DNA of 64,000 bases. Source: Nocardia neocaledoniensis. GTDB lineage: Bacteria; Actinomycetota; Actinomycetes; Mycobacteriales; Mycobacteriaceae. The first letter of the stretch is position 1. The number at the start of each line of letters is the position of its first letter. The position numbers were made by a program, and so were the translations under genes. Where the stretch lies: positions 1 through 64,000 of the forward strand of contig NZ_QGTL01000018.1 in NCBI RefSeq assembly GCF_003182135.1. Direction: 5' to 3'. The notes under the pieces are model-generated. The model did no database searches. It saw only the letters and a program-made list of their open reading frames with translations, and had not been told where the DNA came from. Positions 26,408-36,213 of the stretch are shown here, piece by piece.

Positions 26408-27810
26408 CAGTTCGCCTTTCCGCTAGCTGCGCCCAGCGACCATTCCGGCCCCTGCGGGGTATCGGTGACCTCGATACCCGCCGCGACGAGCCGATCCCGT
26501 GCGGCATCGGCTGCTGCCCAGTCCTTCTCCGCCCGCGCGCTCGCCCGGCGGTCCAGCTCGGAGCGGACCAGCACGTCGAGCGCGTCGAGCGCCGCCGAGT
26601 TGTCGGCGGCGGTGTACCAGTGCGGGTCGAGCGGGTCGACGCCGAGGATGCCGAGCATCGCGCGGACCTGACCGGCCAGTTCGGCCGCCGTGTCCACCGC
26701 GCCCGCCTCCAGCGCGCGATTGCCCTCGTGCACCACGTGGTGGATTTCGGCCAGCGCCTTCGGAATCGCGAGATCGTCGTCGATCGCGGCCGCGAATCCG
26801 TCGGTCCATTTACCGATCGGGACCTCGCCGACGCGATCGAGCACGCGATGGACGAATGCCTCGATGCGCTGATACGAGGCGACCGCGTCGTCGAGTGCTT
26901 TGTCGGAGTATTCGAGCATCGAGCGGTAGTGCGCGCTGCCCAGATAGAAACGCAATTCCACCGGGCGCACCCGGCTGAGCACATTCGGCACCGAGAGCAC
27001 ATTGCCGAGCGACTTCGACATCTTCTCCCCGCCCATCGTCACCCAGCCGTTGTGCAGCCAGTAACGCGCGAAACCGTCACCGGCCGCCTTGGACTGAGCG
27101 ATCTCGTTCTCGTGGTGCGGGAAAATCAAATCCATTCCACCGCAGTGGATATCGAATTCGCCACCGAGGTAGAACTCGGCCATCGCCGAGCATTCCAGGT
27201 GCCAGCCGGGACGGCCGGGACCCCAGGGCGAGGGCCAGCTCGGCTCGCCGGGCTTGGCGCTCTTCCACAGCGTGAAATCGCGCGGGTCGCGCTTGCCGCG
27301 GGTGGGGGTCTCGCCCTGGTGCACGTCGTCGAGCTTGTGGCCGGACAGTTCGCCGTAGTTCGGCCAGCTCAGCACGTCGAAGTAGACGTCGCCGTCGGCG
27401 GCGTAGGCGTGCCCGCGCTCGATCAACCGCTCCATCAGCCCGACCATCTGGGTGATGTGGCCGGTGGCGCGCGGCTCGGCCGAGGGCGGCAGCACGCCGA
27501 GCACCTCGTAGGCCGAATCGAAGGCGCGCTCGTGCGTGGCGGCCCATTCCCACCACGGGCGGCCCGCCTCGGCCGCCTTGTTCAGGATCTTGTCGTCGAT
27601 ATCGGTGACATTGCGGATGAACCACACGTCGTAGTCGTGCGCGAGCAGCCAGCGGCGCAGCACGTCGAACGCGACGCCGCTGCGCACATGCCCGATATGG
27701 GGCTGGCCCTGCACGGTGGCCCCACACAGATACACCGAGGCACGGCCGGGGACCAGCGGGGTGAATTCCCGCAGGGTCCGCGTGTCGGTGTCAAAAAGGC
27801 GCAAGGTCAC
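26407..27810 (-). CDS. cysS: cysteinyl-tRNA synthetase
   Basis: The 467-residue class I synthetase charges tRNA-Cys. The HIGH motif is HIGH at residues 38-41 and the KMSKS loop is KMSKSLGN. The zinc ligands include the Cys of the N-terminal YLCG and those of the CSAMAEFY and HCGGMDL segments. The C-terminal DALR-like helical domain is complete and length is normal. It lies in the carD-ispD-ispF-cysS-rlmB operon, in the same order as Rv3583c-Rv3579c, 126 bp after ispF. That gap shows no hairpin. Confidence 0.96.
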   Translation of the reverse strand: MTLRLFDTDTRTLREFTPLVPGRASVYLCGATVQGQPHIGHVRSGVAFDVLRRWLLAHDYDVWFIRNVTDIDDKILNKAAEAGRPWWEWAATHERAFDSAYEVLGVLPPSAEPRATGHITQMVGLMERLIERGHAYAADGDVYFDVLSWPNYGELSGHKLDDVHQGETPTRGKRDPRDFTLWKSAKPGEPSWPSPWGPGRPGWHLECSAMAEFYLGGEFDIHCGGMDLIFPHHENEIAQSKAAGDGFARYWLHNGWVTMGGEKMSKSLGNVLSVPNVLSRVRPVELRFYLGSAHYRSMLEYSDKALDDAVASYQRIEAFVHRVLDRVGEVPIGKWTDGFAAAIDDDLAIPKALAEIHHVVHEGNRALEAGAVDTAAELAGQVRAMLGILGVDPLDPHWYTAADNSAALDALDVLVRSELDRRASARAEKDWAAADAARDRLVAAGIEVTDTPQGPEWSLGAASGKAN

Positions 27811-27936
27811 GGCATTCGATCCTAGTCGGTGGGATGGGCGTGCGGATGACCGGCCGGTTCGTGGCTCACCGGGAATCCGCGAGCGCGGTGGGGCCGGGCG
27901 GAGCAGCGGGTGTGGCGGCGGATTTCCCCGAGCCCG

Positions 27937-28410
27937 TCAGGGCTGCGGACAGTCCGCCAGCAGACAGGTGGCGATGGCGGCGACGCCCTCGCCGCGGCCG
28001 GTCAGGCCGAGGCCGTCGGTGGTCGTGCCGGAGACCGAGACCGGCGCGTCGAGCAGTTCGCCGAGCACCTTCTGCGCCTCGGCGCGGCGCGGGCCGATCT
28101 TCGGGCGATTGCCGATGACCTGCACGGCGGCGTTCACAACGGTGAAGCCCTCTTCGGCCAGCAGCCTGCGGACCTCGGTGAGCATGGCGGCGCCGGTGAC
28201 ACCGGCCCACTCCGGGCGGCCGACGCCGAAGACGGCGCCAACGTCACCCAGGCCCGCGGCGGAGAGCAGCGCGTCGCACAGGGCGTGCGCGGCGACATCG
28301 CCGTCGGAGTGGCCCGAGCAACCGTCGGCGTCCTCGAACAGCAAGCCGGCCATCCAGCAGGGGCGACCGGGTTCGATGGGGTGCACATCGCTGCCGATCC
28401 CGACTCTCAT
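27937..28410 (-). CDS. ispF: 2-C-methyl-D-erythritol 2,4-cyclodiphosphate synthase
   Basis: The 157-residue enzyme has the zinc-site motif GSDVHPI (Asp and His near residues 8-10), the [18 protein letters not shown] signature and the C-terminal [14 protein letters not shown]. It cyclises the CDP-ME phosphate made through the IspD step of the non-mevalonate isoprenoid route. Start ATG 28410 overlaps the ispD stop by four bases (ATGA), which fits tight co-expression. Equivalent to Rv3581c. Confidence 0.96.
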   Translation of the reverse strand: MRVGIGSDVHPIEPGRPCWMAGLLFEDADGCSGHSDGDVAAHALCDALLSAAGLGDVGAVFGVGRPEWAGVTGAAMLTEVRRLLAEEGFTVVNAAVQVIGNRPKIGPRRAEAQKVLGELLDAPVSVSGTTTDGLGLTGRGEGVAAIATCLLADCPQP

Positions 28411-29129
28411 CGGACGACCGCCTCGGCGGCGTCCGCGGGCTGGTCGGCGCGCAGAGTTTCCGCGAGCCGCAGGTCGAGCGGGGTGGTGATCTTGAAGGCG
28501 AGGGGGTCCCCGGTGACGGTGACGATGTCTACGCCGAGGCGTTCGACCAGGCCCGCGTCGTCGGTGGCGGCGTCGTCGGTCGCGTACGCGCGGCGCAGCA
28601 GCTCGGCGTCGAAGCCCTGGGGGGTCTGGATGGCGCGCAGGTGCGCGCGGTCGGGGGTGCCGGTCACCACGCCCGTGTCGTCGACCGACTTCACGGTGTC
28701 GACGACGGGCAGGGCGGGGACGACGGCGGGGCTGCCCGCGTGCAGCTCGGCGGCCACCCGCGCGATCAGCGCCGGTGGCGTGAGCGCGCGAGCGGCGTCG
28801 TGCACGAGATAGAACGCGGCATCGGGCGCGGCCGCGATCCCGGCGCGCACCGAATCGGTGCGCTCGGCGCCGCCGACAACGACCTGCACCGGCACAGGGG
28901 GCATCGAACCGCCGGTCAGTGAGGTGGTGGGCAGCAGAGCGGTCGCGGACTCGACCAGCTCGGCGGGTACGACGACCACGACGCGGTGCACGGCTCCGGA
29001 GGCGATCAGCCCGTCGACAGCCAATCGGACCATAGGTATGCCGCCGACCGGGACGAACGCCTTCGGGGTGGATTCACCCAGGCGCACGCCACGACCGGCG
29101 GCAGGAACCAGTGCTACGACAGATCGCAC
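28407..29129 (-). CDS. ispD: 2-C-methyl-D-erythritol 4-phosphate cytidylyltransferase
   Basis: The 240-residue nucleotidyltransferase begins [14 protein letters not shown], the CTP-binding Gly-rich loop, and has [13 protein letters not shown] and [11 protein letters not shown]. It couples MEP to CTP in isoprenoid synthesis. The start is a GTG at 29129, one base before the carD stop codon ends; a longer reading frame to 29294 lies inside carD and is rejected. No independent ribosome site is evident, so coupling to carD translation is likely. Confidence 0.93.
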   Translation of the reverse strand: MRSVVALVPAAGRGVRLGESTPKAFVPVGGIPMVRLAVDGLIASGAVHRVVVVVPAELVESATALLPTTSLTGGSMPPVPVQVVVGGAERTDSVRAGIAAAPDAAFYLVHDAARALTPPALIARVAAELHAGSPAVVPALPVVDTVKSVDDTGVVTGTPDRAHLRAIQTPQGFDAELLRRAYATDDAATDDAGLVERLGVDIVTVTGDPLAFKITTPLDLRLAETLRADQPADAAEAVVR

Positions 29130-29130
29130 T

Positions 29131-29652
<522 letters not shown>

Positions 29653-29973
29653 ACATGCGACTCGATAACGGCGCGATCAACTGTGCAGGTCAGGGCCACA
29701 ACGAGGCCATCGTAGGGGTTGACAACCCGAATTTGTTGTGCATCACGTTGTGCCAGAACGGGTTAACCGCCAGCACAGCGGGGCATCGTGGCGTACCGCC
29801 TGCCCGGCATCGATCCGGCAATCGGCCCCGAGACACCGAACTGTTACTTCCGCGCCCGCGCGTCGCGAGCCCGGGCGCCACGCGCGCGAAGCGAACTACT
29901 ACGCTGCCTAGTTACTACCCTCCGATCCACCCCCGGTGGACGGAGTGAGCCCGGTCGACATGGAGGACAAACC
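29653..29973. other. divergent intergenic region between carD and lpqE
   Basis: No gene is visible here. It contains a TTGACA (29720-29725) within the small inverted repeat GGGTTGACAACCC. Two direct copies of GTTGTGC follow at 29735-29741 and 29747-29753, 12 bp apart. These could be a -35 element and a regulator site for lpqE, but no matching -10 was found. Confidence 0.35.
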
Positions 29974-30663
29974 GTGACTGCCCTGAAAGCTGTGACCGCC
30001 ACGTCGGCGCGACGTCGCATGGCGACGGTTGCCGCCCTCGCCGCTGCCGCGGGCATCGCCCTGAGCGGCTGCAGTGCCGGCCAGCACACCCAGACCTCGT
30101 CGCAGGCCGCCGCGATCAACGGCAACAACGCCGAGGTCGGCGCGATCTCCCTGCGCAACGTGCACATCGTGTACCCCTCGGCGACCGCCGAGCACGACAA
30201 GGGCGGCAAGGCCGTGATCGCGCTGTCGATCATCAACGACAGCGAGACGGTCACCGACGAGCTGACCAGCGTCACCACCGACCTGGGCCAGGTGAAGCTG
30301 ACCGGTCCGAGCGGCGACGCCAAGTTCGTGCTCGCGCCGCAGCAGACCGTGGTCGCCGGGACCACCGCGGCGGGCGCCAAGCCCGTCGACGACCACGGCA
30401 CCACGACCTCGGCGGCCCCGACCACCTCGGCCGCGCCGACCACGGCAGGCGACACGCCGTCCAACGATCCGGCCGCCAAGCCCGGCACGATCGAGATCAC
30501 CGGTCTGACCCAGCAGATCCACCCGGGTCTGACCTACAACGTCACCTTCAACTTCAAGGACGCGGGCACCGTGCAGGTGGCCGTCCCGGTCGACGCCGCC
30601 GCCACCGAGCGCGTCGAGAACGAGCTGTCCGGCCCGGCCCCCGAGGGCGCCGGCGGGCACTGA
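29974..30663 (+). CDS. lpqE: LpqE-like cell-envelope lipoprotein
   Basis: The 229-residue protein starts with an Arg-rich signal peptide and lipobox ALSGCSA (Cys near residue 33). A beta-rich domain follows, with AISLRNVHIVYPS and VIALSIINDSETVTDEL, then a low-complexity Ala/Thr/Pro stretch near residues 145-165 and a final beta region. The GTG at 29974 has GGAGG upstream. The position between carD and radA equals Rv3584 (LpqE). The biochemical role is unknown. Confidence 0.85.
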   Translation: MTALKAVTATSARRRMATVAALAAAAGIALSGCSAGQHTQTSSQAAAINGNNAEVGAISLRNVHIVYPSATAEHDKGGKAVIALSIINDSETVTDELTSVTTDLGQVKLTGPSGDAKFVLAPQQTVVAGTTAAGAKPVDDHGTTTSAAPTTSAAPTTAGDTPSNDPAAKPGTIEITGLTQQIHPGLTYNVTFNFKDAGTVQVAVPVDAAATERVENELSGPAPEGAGGH

Positions 30664-30680
30664 TCTCCACAGTTCGAGGA

Positions 30681-30715
30681 AAGCCGTCGCGATGCTCGCG
30701 GCGGCTTTTCTTTTT
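30681..30715 (+). terminator. intrinsic terminator after lpqE
   Basis: Arms AAGCCGTCGCGA and TCGCGGCGGCTT pair over 12 positions with one T-G wobble, loop of 3 nt, and are followed by TTTTCTTTTT. A textbook terminator 17 bp after the stop. Confidence 0.9.
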
Positions 30716-30742
30716 GTCGGAGCCGGTCCGTAGGGTGCGCGT

Positions 30743-32143
30743 GTGGCCAAGACCAAAGCTGTCTTCCGGTGCACCTCGTGCTCGCACGAGGTGTCCAAAT
30801 GGGTGGGCAAATGTCCTGAGTGCGGCGCCTGGGGCACTGTGAACGAGGTGGCCGTGTCGGCCGCGGCCGCTGCGCCCGGTCGGCGGGCGATGTTGCCGAG
30901 CACGGCGGCGGCCCCGCTGTCGCAGATCGACGCGAAGGTCACCCAGGCGCGCTCGACCGGGGTCAGCGAACTGGACCGAGTGCTCGGCGGCGGGGTGGTG
31001 CCCGGCTCGGTGGTGCTGCTCTCGGGTGAGCCGGGCGTCGGCAAGTCGACGCTGCTGCTCGAGGTCGCCCACCGCTGGGCCGCGCAGCGCAGCGAGACCT
31101 CGCTGTATGTGACCGCGGAGGAGTCGGCGGGCCAGGTGCGGCTGCGGGCCGACCGCACCGGGGCCGTGCACGACCGCGTGTACCTGGCGGCCGAGTCGGA
31201 TCTGTCGATCGTGCTGGGACACGTGGAACAGGTGCGACCGACGCTGCTGGTCGTCGACTCGGTGCAGACGATGCTCGCCCCCGAGGTGGACGGGGTGATC
31301 GGCGGCGTCACCCAGGTCCGCGCGGTGACCGCTGCGCTGACGTCGCTGGCCAAGGCCAGTGGGATCGCCGTGCTGCTGGTCGGGCACGTCACCAAGGACG
31401 GGAACGTGGCCGGGCCGCGCACGCTCGAGCATCTCGTCGACGTGGTGCTGCAGTTCGAGGGCGACAAGAACTCCACGCTGCGGATGATCCGCGGCATCAA
31501 GAACCGGTTCGGCAGTGCCGACGAGGTGGGCTGCTTCGAGCTGCACGAGGACGGCATCGCGTGCGTCGACGACCCGTCCGGGCTGTTCCTGCACCATCGC
31601 ACCGACACCGTGCCCGGCACCGCGGTGACCGTGGCGATGGACGGCAAGCGGCCGCTGGTCGCCGAGGTGCAGGGCCTCACCGTGAAGACCGAGATCCCGC
31701 AGCCGCGCCGGGCCGTGAGCGGCCTCGACTACAACCGCGTCGCGATGGTGCTGGCCGTGCTGCAGAGCCGGGGCCGGGTGTTCCTGGGCAAGCACGATGT
31801 GTACGCGGCGACGGTCGGCGGCATGCGCCTGGTCGAGCCGACCGCCGATCTCGCCATCGCCCTGGCGATCGCCTCCGCCGAGGCCGATATCGCCCTGCCG
31901 GCGGGCTGGGTGATCCTCGGCGAGGTGGGTCTGGCCGGTGAGGTTCGCAAGGTCACCGGGCTCACCAGGCGGCTGGCCGAGGCCGAGCGTTTGGGCTTCA
32001 CCACCGCTCTCGTCCCGCCCGGATCGGAGAAGACCAAGATCGGTTCCATGCGCATCCACGAGGTCGGCGATCTGCGCTCGGCGCTGCGGCTGGCCTCGCT
32101 CCGCAAATCCCGCGCAGCCAAAGACGCCGTCCCCGTGGAATAA
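30743..32143 (+). CDS. radA: DNA repair protein RadA
   Basis: The 466-residue protein has an N-terminal zinc finger (CTSCSHE with KCPECGAW), a RecA-like ATPase core with Walker A GEPGVGKS, the RadA-specific GIKNRFG motif, and a Lon-like C-terminal domain. It processes recombination intermediates by driving branch migration. GTG start at 30743. In M. tuberculosis and many actinobacteria radA is followed by the diadenylate cyclase gene disA; here only a 166-bp gap without coding potential separates it from the next, opposite gene. Confidence 0.95.
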   Translation: MAKTKAVFRCTSCSHEVSKWVGKCPECGAWGTVNEVAVSAAAAAPGRRAMLPSTAAAPLSQIDAKVTQARSTGVSELDRVLGGGVVPGSVVLLSGEPGVGKSTLLLEVAHRWAAQRSETSLYVTAEESAGQVRLRADRTGAVHDRVYLAAESDLSIVLGHVEQVRPTLLVVDSVQTMLAPEVDGVIGGVTQVRAVTAALTSLAKASGIAVLLVGHVTKDGNVAGPRTLEHLVDVVLQFEGDKNSTLRMIRGIKNRFGSADEVGCFELHEDGIACVDDPSGLFLHHRTDTVPGTAVTVAMDGKRPLVAEVQGLTVKTEIPQPRRAVSGLDYNRVAMVLAVLQSRGRVFLGKHDVYAATVGGMRLVEPTADLAIALAIASAEADIALPAGWVILGEVGLAGEVRKVTGLTRRLAEAERLGFTTALVPPGSEKTKIGSMRIHEVGDLRSALRLASLRKSRAAKDAVPVE

Positions 32144-32309
32144 ACCCGGCAAACCGCCGTTATCGGTGAAACTCCACAATTCGCCGCCAACGACCGTTGA
32201 CGTCGGCACCGATCTTGCGAACTCTGCAAATCAGCCCAACTGGAACATGTGACTTATAGCGCACCCGCACAATGCCAGGTCCCGCCGCGGAATCGGGTTC
32301 ACGGCCCGT

Positions 32310-32987
32310 TCAGTCGGCCAGATTGAACGGCTCCGCGGCGCTGCGAACGGCGCCGAGCTGAGCGACGACCATGTACGCGCCCGCGGGCACCTGCAGCCGC
32401 TCGCCGGCGCACTCCGGCTGCGAGGTGGTGCCGAACCAGGTGCCCTTGTAGGACAGCTGCTCGCCCGCCTTGAGCGTCTTCACCTCGGGCGGCCCGTCCG
32501 GATTGCAGTCGTTGCTCGCCCACAGGCGGCGCTGGCCGTCGAGCGTGTACACCAGGAACTGCGGGCCCGGCCCCAGATCCCGTGAGCAGGCCGCCGAGGA
32601 GATGTTGGTGATCACCGTGCCGAACGCGGGCTGGTCACCGACCCGGTAGGTCGGCTGGCCGACCGTCACCTTCAACGCCAGCGACTGATCGCCGCAGGGT
32701 TCGGCGGCGGGCTGGGCCGCCGTCGAACTGGCGGGCACCGAACTGGACGCCGAAGCGCTGGTCGCGGTCGTACTGCTCGACTCGCCCGCGCTGGTGCTCG
32801 ACTCGGCACTGCTCGACGCGGCCGAGGTCGTGGTGGCCGCGGCGTTGTCACCCGAGGAATCCCCGCCGCGCGCGACCATCGTGACGAGCCAGATCACGAT
32901 CGCGAGCGCGACGACGATGACGCCGATGGCGAGTGCCCGGCGGCGCCAGTAGATCTCGGGAGGCAACGGTCCATTCGGTTCCAGCAC
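32310..32987 (-). CDS. Rv3587c-like membrane-anchored protein
   Basis: The 225-residue protein has a single membrane segment (about residues 17-40), then a Ser/Thr/Ala-rich linker (about 45-93). The extracellular beta-sandwich has four cysteines, in EPCGDQ, AACSRDL, NDCNPDG and PECAGE, probably two disulfides. It likely sits outside the membrane with its fold facing the envelope. Its position between radA and carbonic anhydrase equals Rv3587c. The function is unknown. Confidence 0.82.
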   Translation of the reverse strand: MLEPNGPLPPEIYWRRRALAIGVIVVALAIVIWLVTMVARGGDSSGDNAAATTTSAASSSAESSTSAGESSSTTATSASASSSVPASSTAAQPAAEPCGDQSLALKVTVGQPTYRVGDQPAFGTVITNISSAACSRDLGPGPQFLVYTLDGQRRLWASNDCNPDGPPEVKTLKAGEQLSYKGTWFGTTSQPECAGERLQVPAGAYMVVAQLGAVRSAAEPFNLAD

Positions 32988-33046
32988 GCCTCAACGGTAA
33001 GCGCAGCGCGCGGACGAGCGCTCGATGACCTCGGCGTGTCGGGGTT

Positions 33047-33670
33047 TCAGACCGTCTCGCCGATATTGCCGACGACCCGGCGCAGGTGCACGCGCCCGTC
33101 CTCGAGTTTGTAGGTGACGCTCGCGATGGCGCACTGCCCGGTGGCGACCTTCTGCGAGATGATCATCGACCGCTGCATGAGCAGCCTGCTGGTCTCCACC
33201 ACGTGCCGCGCCTCGAACTCGTCGATCGAGGACAGGCCCTCGCGGCGCCCGACCAGGATCGACGGGGTCACCCGTTCGACGACGCTGCGGATGAATCCGC
33301 CCGGCACCTCGCCGCCGTCGAGCGCGTCGATGGTGGCCTTCACCGCGCCGCAGCTGTCGTGGCCGAGCACCACGATCAGCGGCACGTTGAGCACCTCGAC
33401 GCCGTACTCGATCGAGCCGAGCACGGAGCTGTCCACCACGTGACCGGCGGTACGGACGACGAACATGTCGCCAAGCCCCTGGTCGAAGATCAGTTCGGCG
33501 GCGACGCGGGAATCACCGCAGCCGAACAGGATCGCGTGCGGATGCTGGCCGCTGACGAGCTTGGCTCGGTCGGCGGCGCCCTGGCTAGGATGCATCAGAG
33601 TGCCGTTGACGAAGCGTTCGTTGCCTTCGCGCAGCGACTTCCAGGCACTTATCGGATTGGAACCAGGCAT
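33047..33670 (-). CDS. canB: beta-carbonic anhydrase
   Basis: The 207-residue enzyme has all four expected zinc-site residues: Cys51 and Asp53 in CGDSR, and His104 and Cys107 in HDSCGA. It interconverts CO2 and bicarbonate, supplying carboxylases. The family start MPGSNPISAWK is at 33670; an ATG nine bases earlier would add three residues. It diverges from mutY, as in Rv3588c/Rv3589. Confidence 0.94.
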   Translation of the reverse strand: MPGSNPISAWKSLREGNERFVNGTLMHPSQGAADRAKLVSGQHPHAILFGCGDSRVAAELIFDQGLGDMFVVRTAGHVVDSSVLGSIEYGVEVLNVPLIVVLGHDSCGAVKATIDALDGGEVPGGFIRSVVERVTPSILVGRREGLSSIDEFEARHVVETSRLLMQRSMIISQKVATGQCAIASVTYKLEDGRVHLRRVVGNIGETV

Positions 33671-33760
33671 AGCGACCATTGTGCACAGGCCGTGGGTTAC
33701 CAGCGAGTCCGGCGCGTTACGCGTCGGCAACGAGTGCCTGGCCGAGGCGGAACGGGAACA

Positions 33761-34639
33761 GTGAGTATCGACGCGGAAGTCCTGCTGGATTGGTTCGGCG
33801 AGACGGCGCGCGACCTGCCGTGGCGCAAGCCGGAGGCGACCGCGTGGCACATCCTGATGAGCGAGATCATGCTGCAGCAGACCCCGGTGGTGCGGGTCGA
33901 GCCGATCTGGCGGGAATGGGTGGCGCGCTGGCCGGTGCCCTCGGCGATGGCGGCCTCCTCGCAGGCCGAGGTGCTGCGGGCCTGGGGCAAGCTCGGCTAC
34001 CCACGCCGGGCGCTGCGGCTGCACGAGTGCGCGCGGGTGCTCGCCACCGAGCACGGTGACGTGGTGCCCGCCGATGTCGACGTGCTGCTGAGCCTGCCCG
34101 GAATCGGCGCCTACACCGCCCGCGCGGTGGCCTGCTTCGCCTACGGACAGCGAGTTCCGGTGGTGGACACCAACGTTCGACGCGTGGTCGCGCGCGCCGT
34201 ACACGGCCGCGAGGTGGGCAATCCCTCCTCGCGCGACCTCGCCGAGACCGCCGCGCTGCTGCCGACCTCGGTGCCACGCGCCGCGAAGTTCTCGGCGGCT
34301 CTGATGGAACTCGGCGCGCTGGTGTGCACCGCCCGCAACCCCGACTGCGCGCGCTGCCCGCTGCCGTCCTGTGCGTGGGTGTCGGCGGGTCGACCCGCGG
34401 CCACGGTGGCGCGCAAGGTGCAGAAGTACGAGGGCACCGACCGCCAGGCGCGCGGGCGGCTGCTCGACGTGCTGCGCGACGCGTCGGGTCCGGTCGAGCG
34501 GGTGCGCCTCGACCTGGCCTGGACCCGCGACCCCGGCCAGCGGGCCCGGGCGCTTGACTCACTGCTGATGGACGGGCTGATCGAACAGACCGACGACGGG
34601 CTTTTCGCGCTGGCGGGCGAGGGCGGCGCCGCGGGCTGA
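33761..34639 (+). CDS. mutY: A/G-specific adenine glycosylase
   Basis: The 292-residue enzyme removes adenine mispaired with 8-oxoguanine. Features: SEIMLQQTP with catalytic Glu35, the helix-hairpin-helix LPGIGAYTARAV, catalytic Asp136 in VPVVDTNVRR, and an iron-sulfur cluster motif with spacing C-x6-C-x2-C-x4-C. The last loop is one residue shorter than in E. coli, as in the mycobacterial protein as I recall it. The C-terminal Nudix-like domain of longer MutY proteins is reduced to a short winged segment. GTG start at 33761. Confidence 0.93.
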   Translation: MSIDAEVLLDWFGETARDLPWRKPEATAWHILMSEIMLQQTPVVRVEPIWREWVARWPVPSAMAASSQAEVLRAWGKLGYPRRALRLHECARVLATEHGDVVPADVDVLLSLPGIGAYTARAVACFAYGQRVPVVDTNVRRVVARAVHGREVGNPSSRDLAETAALLPTSVPRAAKFSAALMELGALVCTARNPDCARCPLPSCAWVSAGRPAATVARKVQKYEGTDRQARGRLLDVLRDASGPVERVRLDLAWTRDPGQRARALDSLLMDGLIEQTDDGLFALAGEGGAAG

Positions 34640-34678
34640 TGACCGCCGCGCCGGTCGACGGCGCCGGGAGCTGGCTGG

Positions 34679-35422
34679 TCAGCCGATGACCCGGCGCAGG
34701 AACCGGCTCACGTACTCGCGGTACTCCCCTGGTCGTTCGTCGTGCACCAGATGCCCGGCACCCTCGATCCGCACGTACTCGGCGTCGGGATGCAGCTCGG
34801 CCATCGTGCGCATCTGCCCGGGCGGGGTGATGGTGTGCTCGCCTTCGATGAGCAGCGCGGGCATTCGCAGCGATTTCCATTCCGCCCAGAAATCGCGCAG
34901 GCCCCATTCCTCGGAGATCGCGCGGAAGGTGTCGACCTCGCCGTGGAGGCGGTAGCCATCGGCGGCAGAGGTGAACGCGCGCAGGAAGTACGCGCCCGCG
35001 ACCGGGCCGAAGTAGTCGAGCACCGCCCGGTCGTCGGGGAAGGGCTGGGGCCAGGAGTGGATCAGCTCGGCCCAGTGCGCGGCCGTGCGGCCGGTGAAGT
35101 CGGGGGCGATGTCCTCGACGACGAGCGCGCGCACCCGTTCGGGGTGGGTGGCGGCGAAGACCCAGCCGTGGATGGCGCCCATCGAATGCCCGATCACGAC
35201 CATCGGTTCGGTGATCCCCGCGGTGAGCTCGGCGAGGTCGGCCACGAACGCCTCGGTGGTGAGCTCGGCGGGCGGCGTGCGGCCGTGGCCCGCGGCGTCG
35301 ACGGTGTACACGTGCCCGAATGCGCGCAGCCACGGCAGCTGATCGGTCCAGGTGCGCGCGCTGCCCATGAGCCCGTGCAGCAGCAGGATCGGGACGCCGG
35401 TCCCACCTTCGTCGTACAACAC
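34679..35422 (-). CDS. alpha/beta hydrolase
   Basis: The 247-residue protein has the oxyanion-hole motif LLLHGLMG, the nucleophile elbow GHSMG with Ser80, and a C-terminal GAGHLVHDE that supplies the catalytic histidine. The cap region is aromatic-rich (AELIHSWPQPFPDD). The position between mutY and mhuD equals Rv3591c, a hydrolase of unknown substrate. The GTG at 35422 is 71 bp from the divergent mhuD start, so the promoters overlap. Confidence 0.88.
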   Translation of the reverse strand: MLYDEGGTGVPILLLHGLMGSARTWTDQLPWLRAFGHVYTVDAAGHGRTPPAELTTEAFVADLAELTAGITEPMVVIGHSMGAIHGWVFAATHPERVRALVVEDIAPDFTGRTAAHWAELIHSWPQPFPDDRAVLDYFGPVAGAYFLRAFTSAADGYRLHGEVDTFRAISEEWGLRDFWAEWKSLRMPALLIEGEHTITPPGQMRTMAELHPDAEYVRIEGAGHLVHDERPGEYREYVSRFLRRVIG

Positions 35423-35493
35423 CCGCCCGATTGTGCCAGCGCCCGCGCCTACCCGAACCAGGCTGTTCGCCGCGCGGTCGTATTGTCGGCGGC

Positions 35494-35817
35494 ATGGCTG
35501 TTGTGAAGATCAATGCGATCGAGATCCCCGAGGGCGCCGGCCCGGAGCTGGAGAAGCGCTTCGCCGCGCGTGCGCACGCGGTGGAGAACTCCCCCGGTTT
35601 CCTCGGCTTCCAGTTGCTGCGTCCGACCGCGGGCGAGAACCGGTATTTCGTGGTGACCCAGTGGGATTCGGAGGAATCCTTCGCCGCGTGGCGCGACGGT
35701 CCCGCGCGGGCGGCGCACGCGGGTCACGGCGGTGAGGGCGAGCGCCCCAAGCCGGTGTCGACCGGTGCCTCGCTGCTGGAGTTCGAGGTCGTCCTGGACG
35801 TGCCCGCCAAGTCCTGA
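35494..35817 (+). CDS. mhuD: haem-degrading monooxygenase
   Basis: The 107-residue ferredoxin-fold protein closely matches Rv3592 MhuD, including NSPGFLGFQLLRP and AHAGHGG. The residues reported to shape MhuD activity are in register: Asn7, Trp66 and haem ligand His75. MhuD cleaves haem without releasing carbon monoxide, giving mycobilin-type products and free iron. A short insertion (GGEGERPKP) distinguishes it from the M. tuberculosis protein. No IdeR iron box was recognised upstream. Confidence 0.93.
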   Translation: MAVVKINAIEIPEGAGPELEKRFAARAHAVENSPGFLGFQLLRPTAGENRYFVVTQWDSEESFAAWRDGPARAAHAGHGGEGERPKPVSTGASLLEFEVVLDVPAKS

Positions 35818-35896
35818 CGACGGCGTTTCCCCAGGGCACGCGGGTGCGCGTATTGACGTGCATGGTCCGCGACTGTCACAGTTCGGGTGAAAACAC

Positions 35897-35971
35897 ACGT
35901 GGGTGCGCGGTAATTCCGGTGGGAATCCGGAGCGGTCGCGCCACTGTAAAGCCAGACACCGGCACCCACGT
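35897..35971 (+). ncRNA. compact cobalamin riboswitch
   Basis: The core signatures appear in order: CCGGTGGGAATCCGG, then GCGCCACTGT (B12-box type), then GCCAGACACC. They are enclosed by a perfect 10-bp stem (ACGTGGGTGC with GCACCCACGT). The helix usually found between ACTGT and CCAG is reduced to four bases, so this is a small variant. It ends 41 bp before the cbtB start, near enough to control termination or ribosome access. Cobalamin should switch the cobalt importer off. Confidence 0.85.
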
Positions 35972-36012
35972 ATCGCTCGACCATGGGACGCGTATCCCTG
36001 AGGAGGAACCGA

Positions 36013-36213
36013 ATGGCCATCGCGCATTCACCCAGCCGGTCCACCGGCCTGGACACCCTGGCGACCGTGCTCGTCACGGCAGGTGTCGTTCTGCTCGCAC
36101 TGCTCACCCTGTACCTGGTCGGTTTCGACCAGGGCGCCGTCTCGCGTAGCGGGATGTTTCTGCATGAGCTGATGCATGACGGACGCCATCTGCTGGGTGT
36201 TCCGTGCCACTGA
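36013..36213 (+). CDS. cbtB: cobalt transporter subunit CbtB
   Basis: The 66-residue protein has one membrane segment (about residues 18-40) and a C-terminal His-rich stretch (HELMHDGRHLLGVPCH) typical of CbtB. With CbtA it is thought to form a cobalt uptake system found under cobalamin riboswitches. ATG 36013 is preceded by a perfect AGGAGG. The 3' end overlaps cbtA by ten bases. Confidence 0.9.
   Translation: MAIAHSPSRSTGLDTLATVLVTAGVVLLALLTLYLVGFDQGAVSRSGMFLHELMHDGRHLLGVPCH

Noticed and set aside
32234-32250. CTGGAACATGTGACT near the end of the radA gap as a KstR box
   Set aside because: Only the left half-site matches; the right half is GTG and no steroid-related gene follows.
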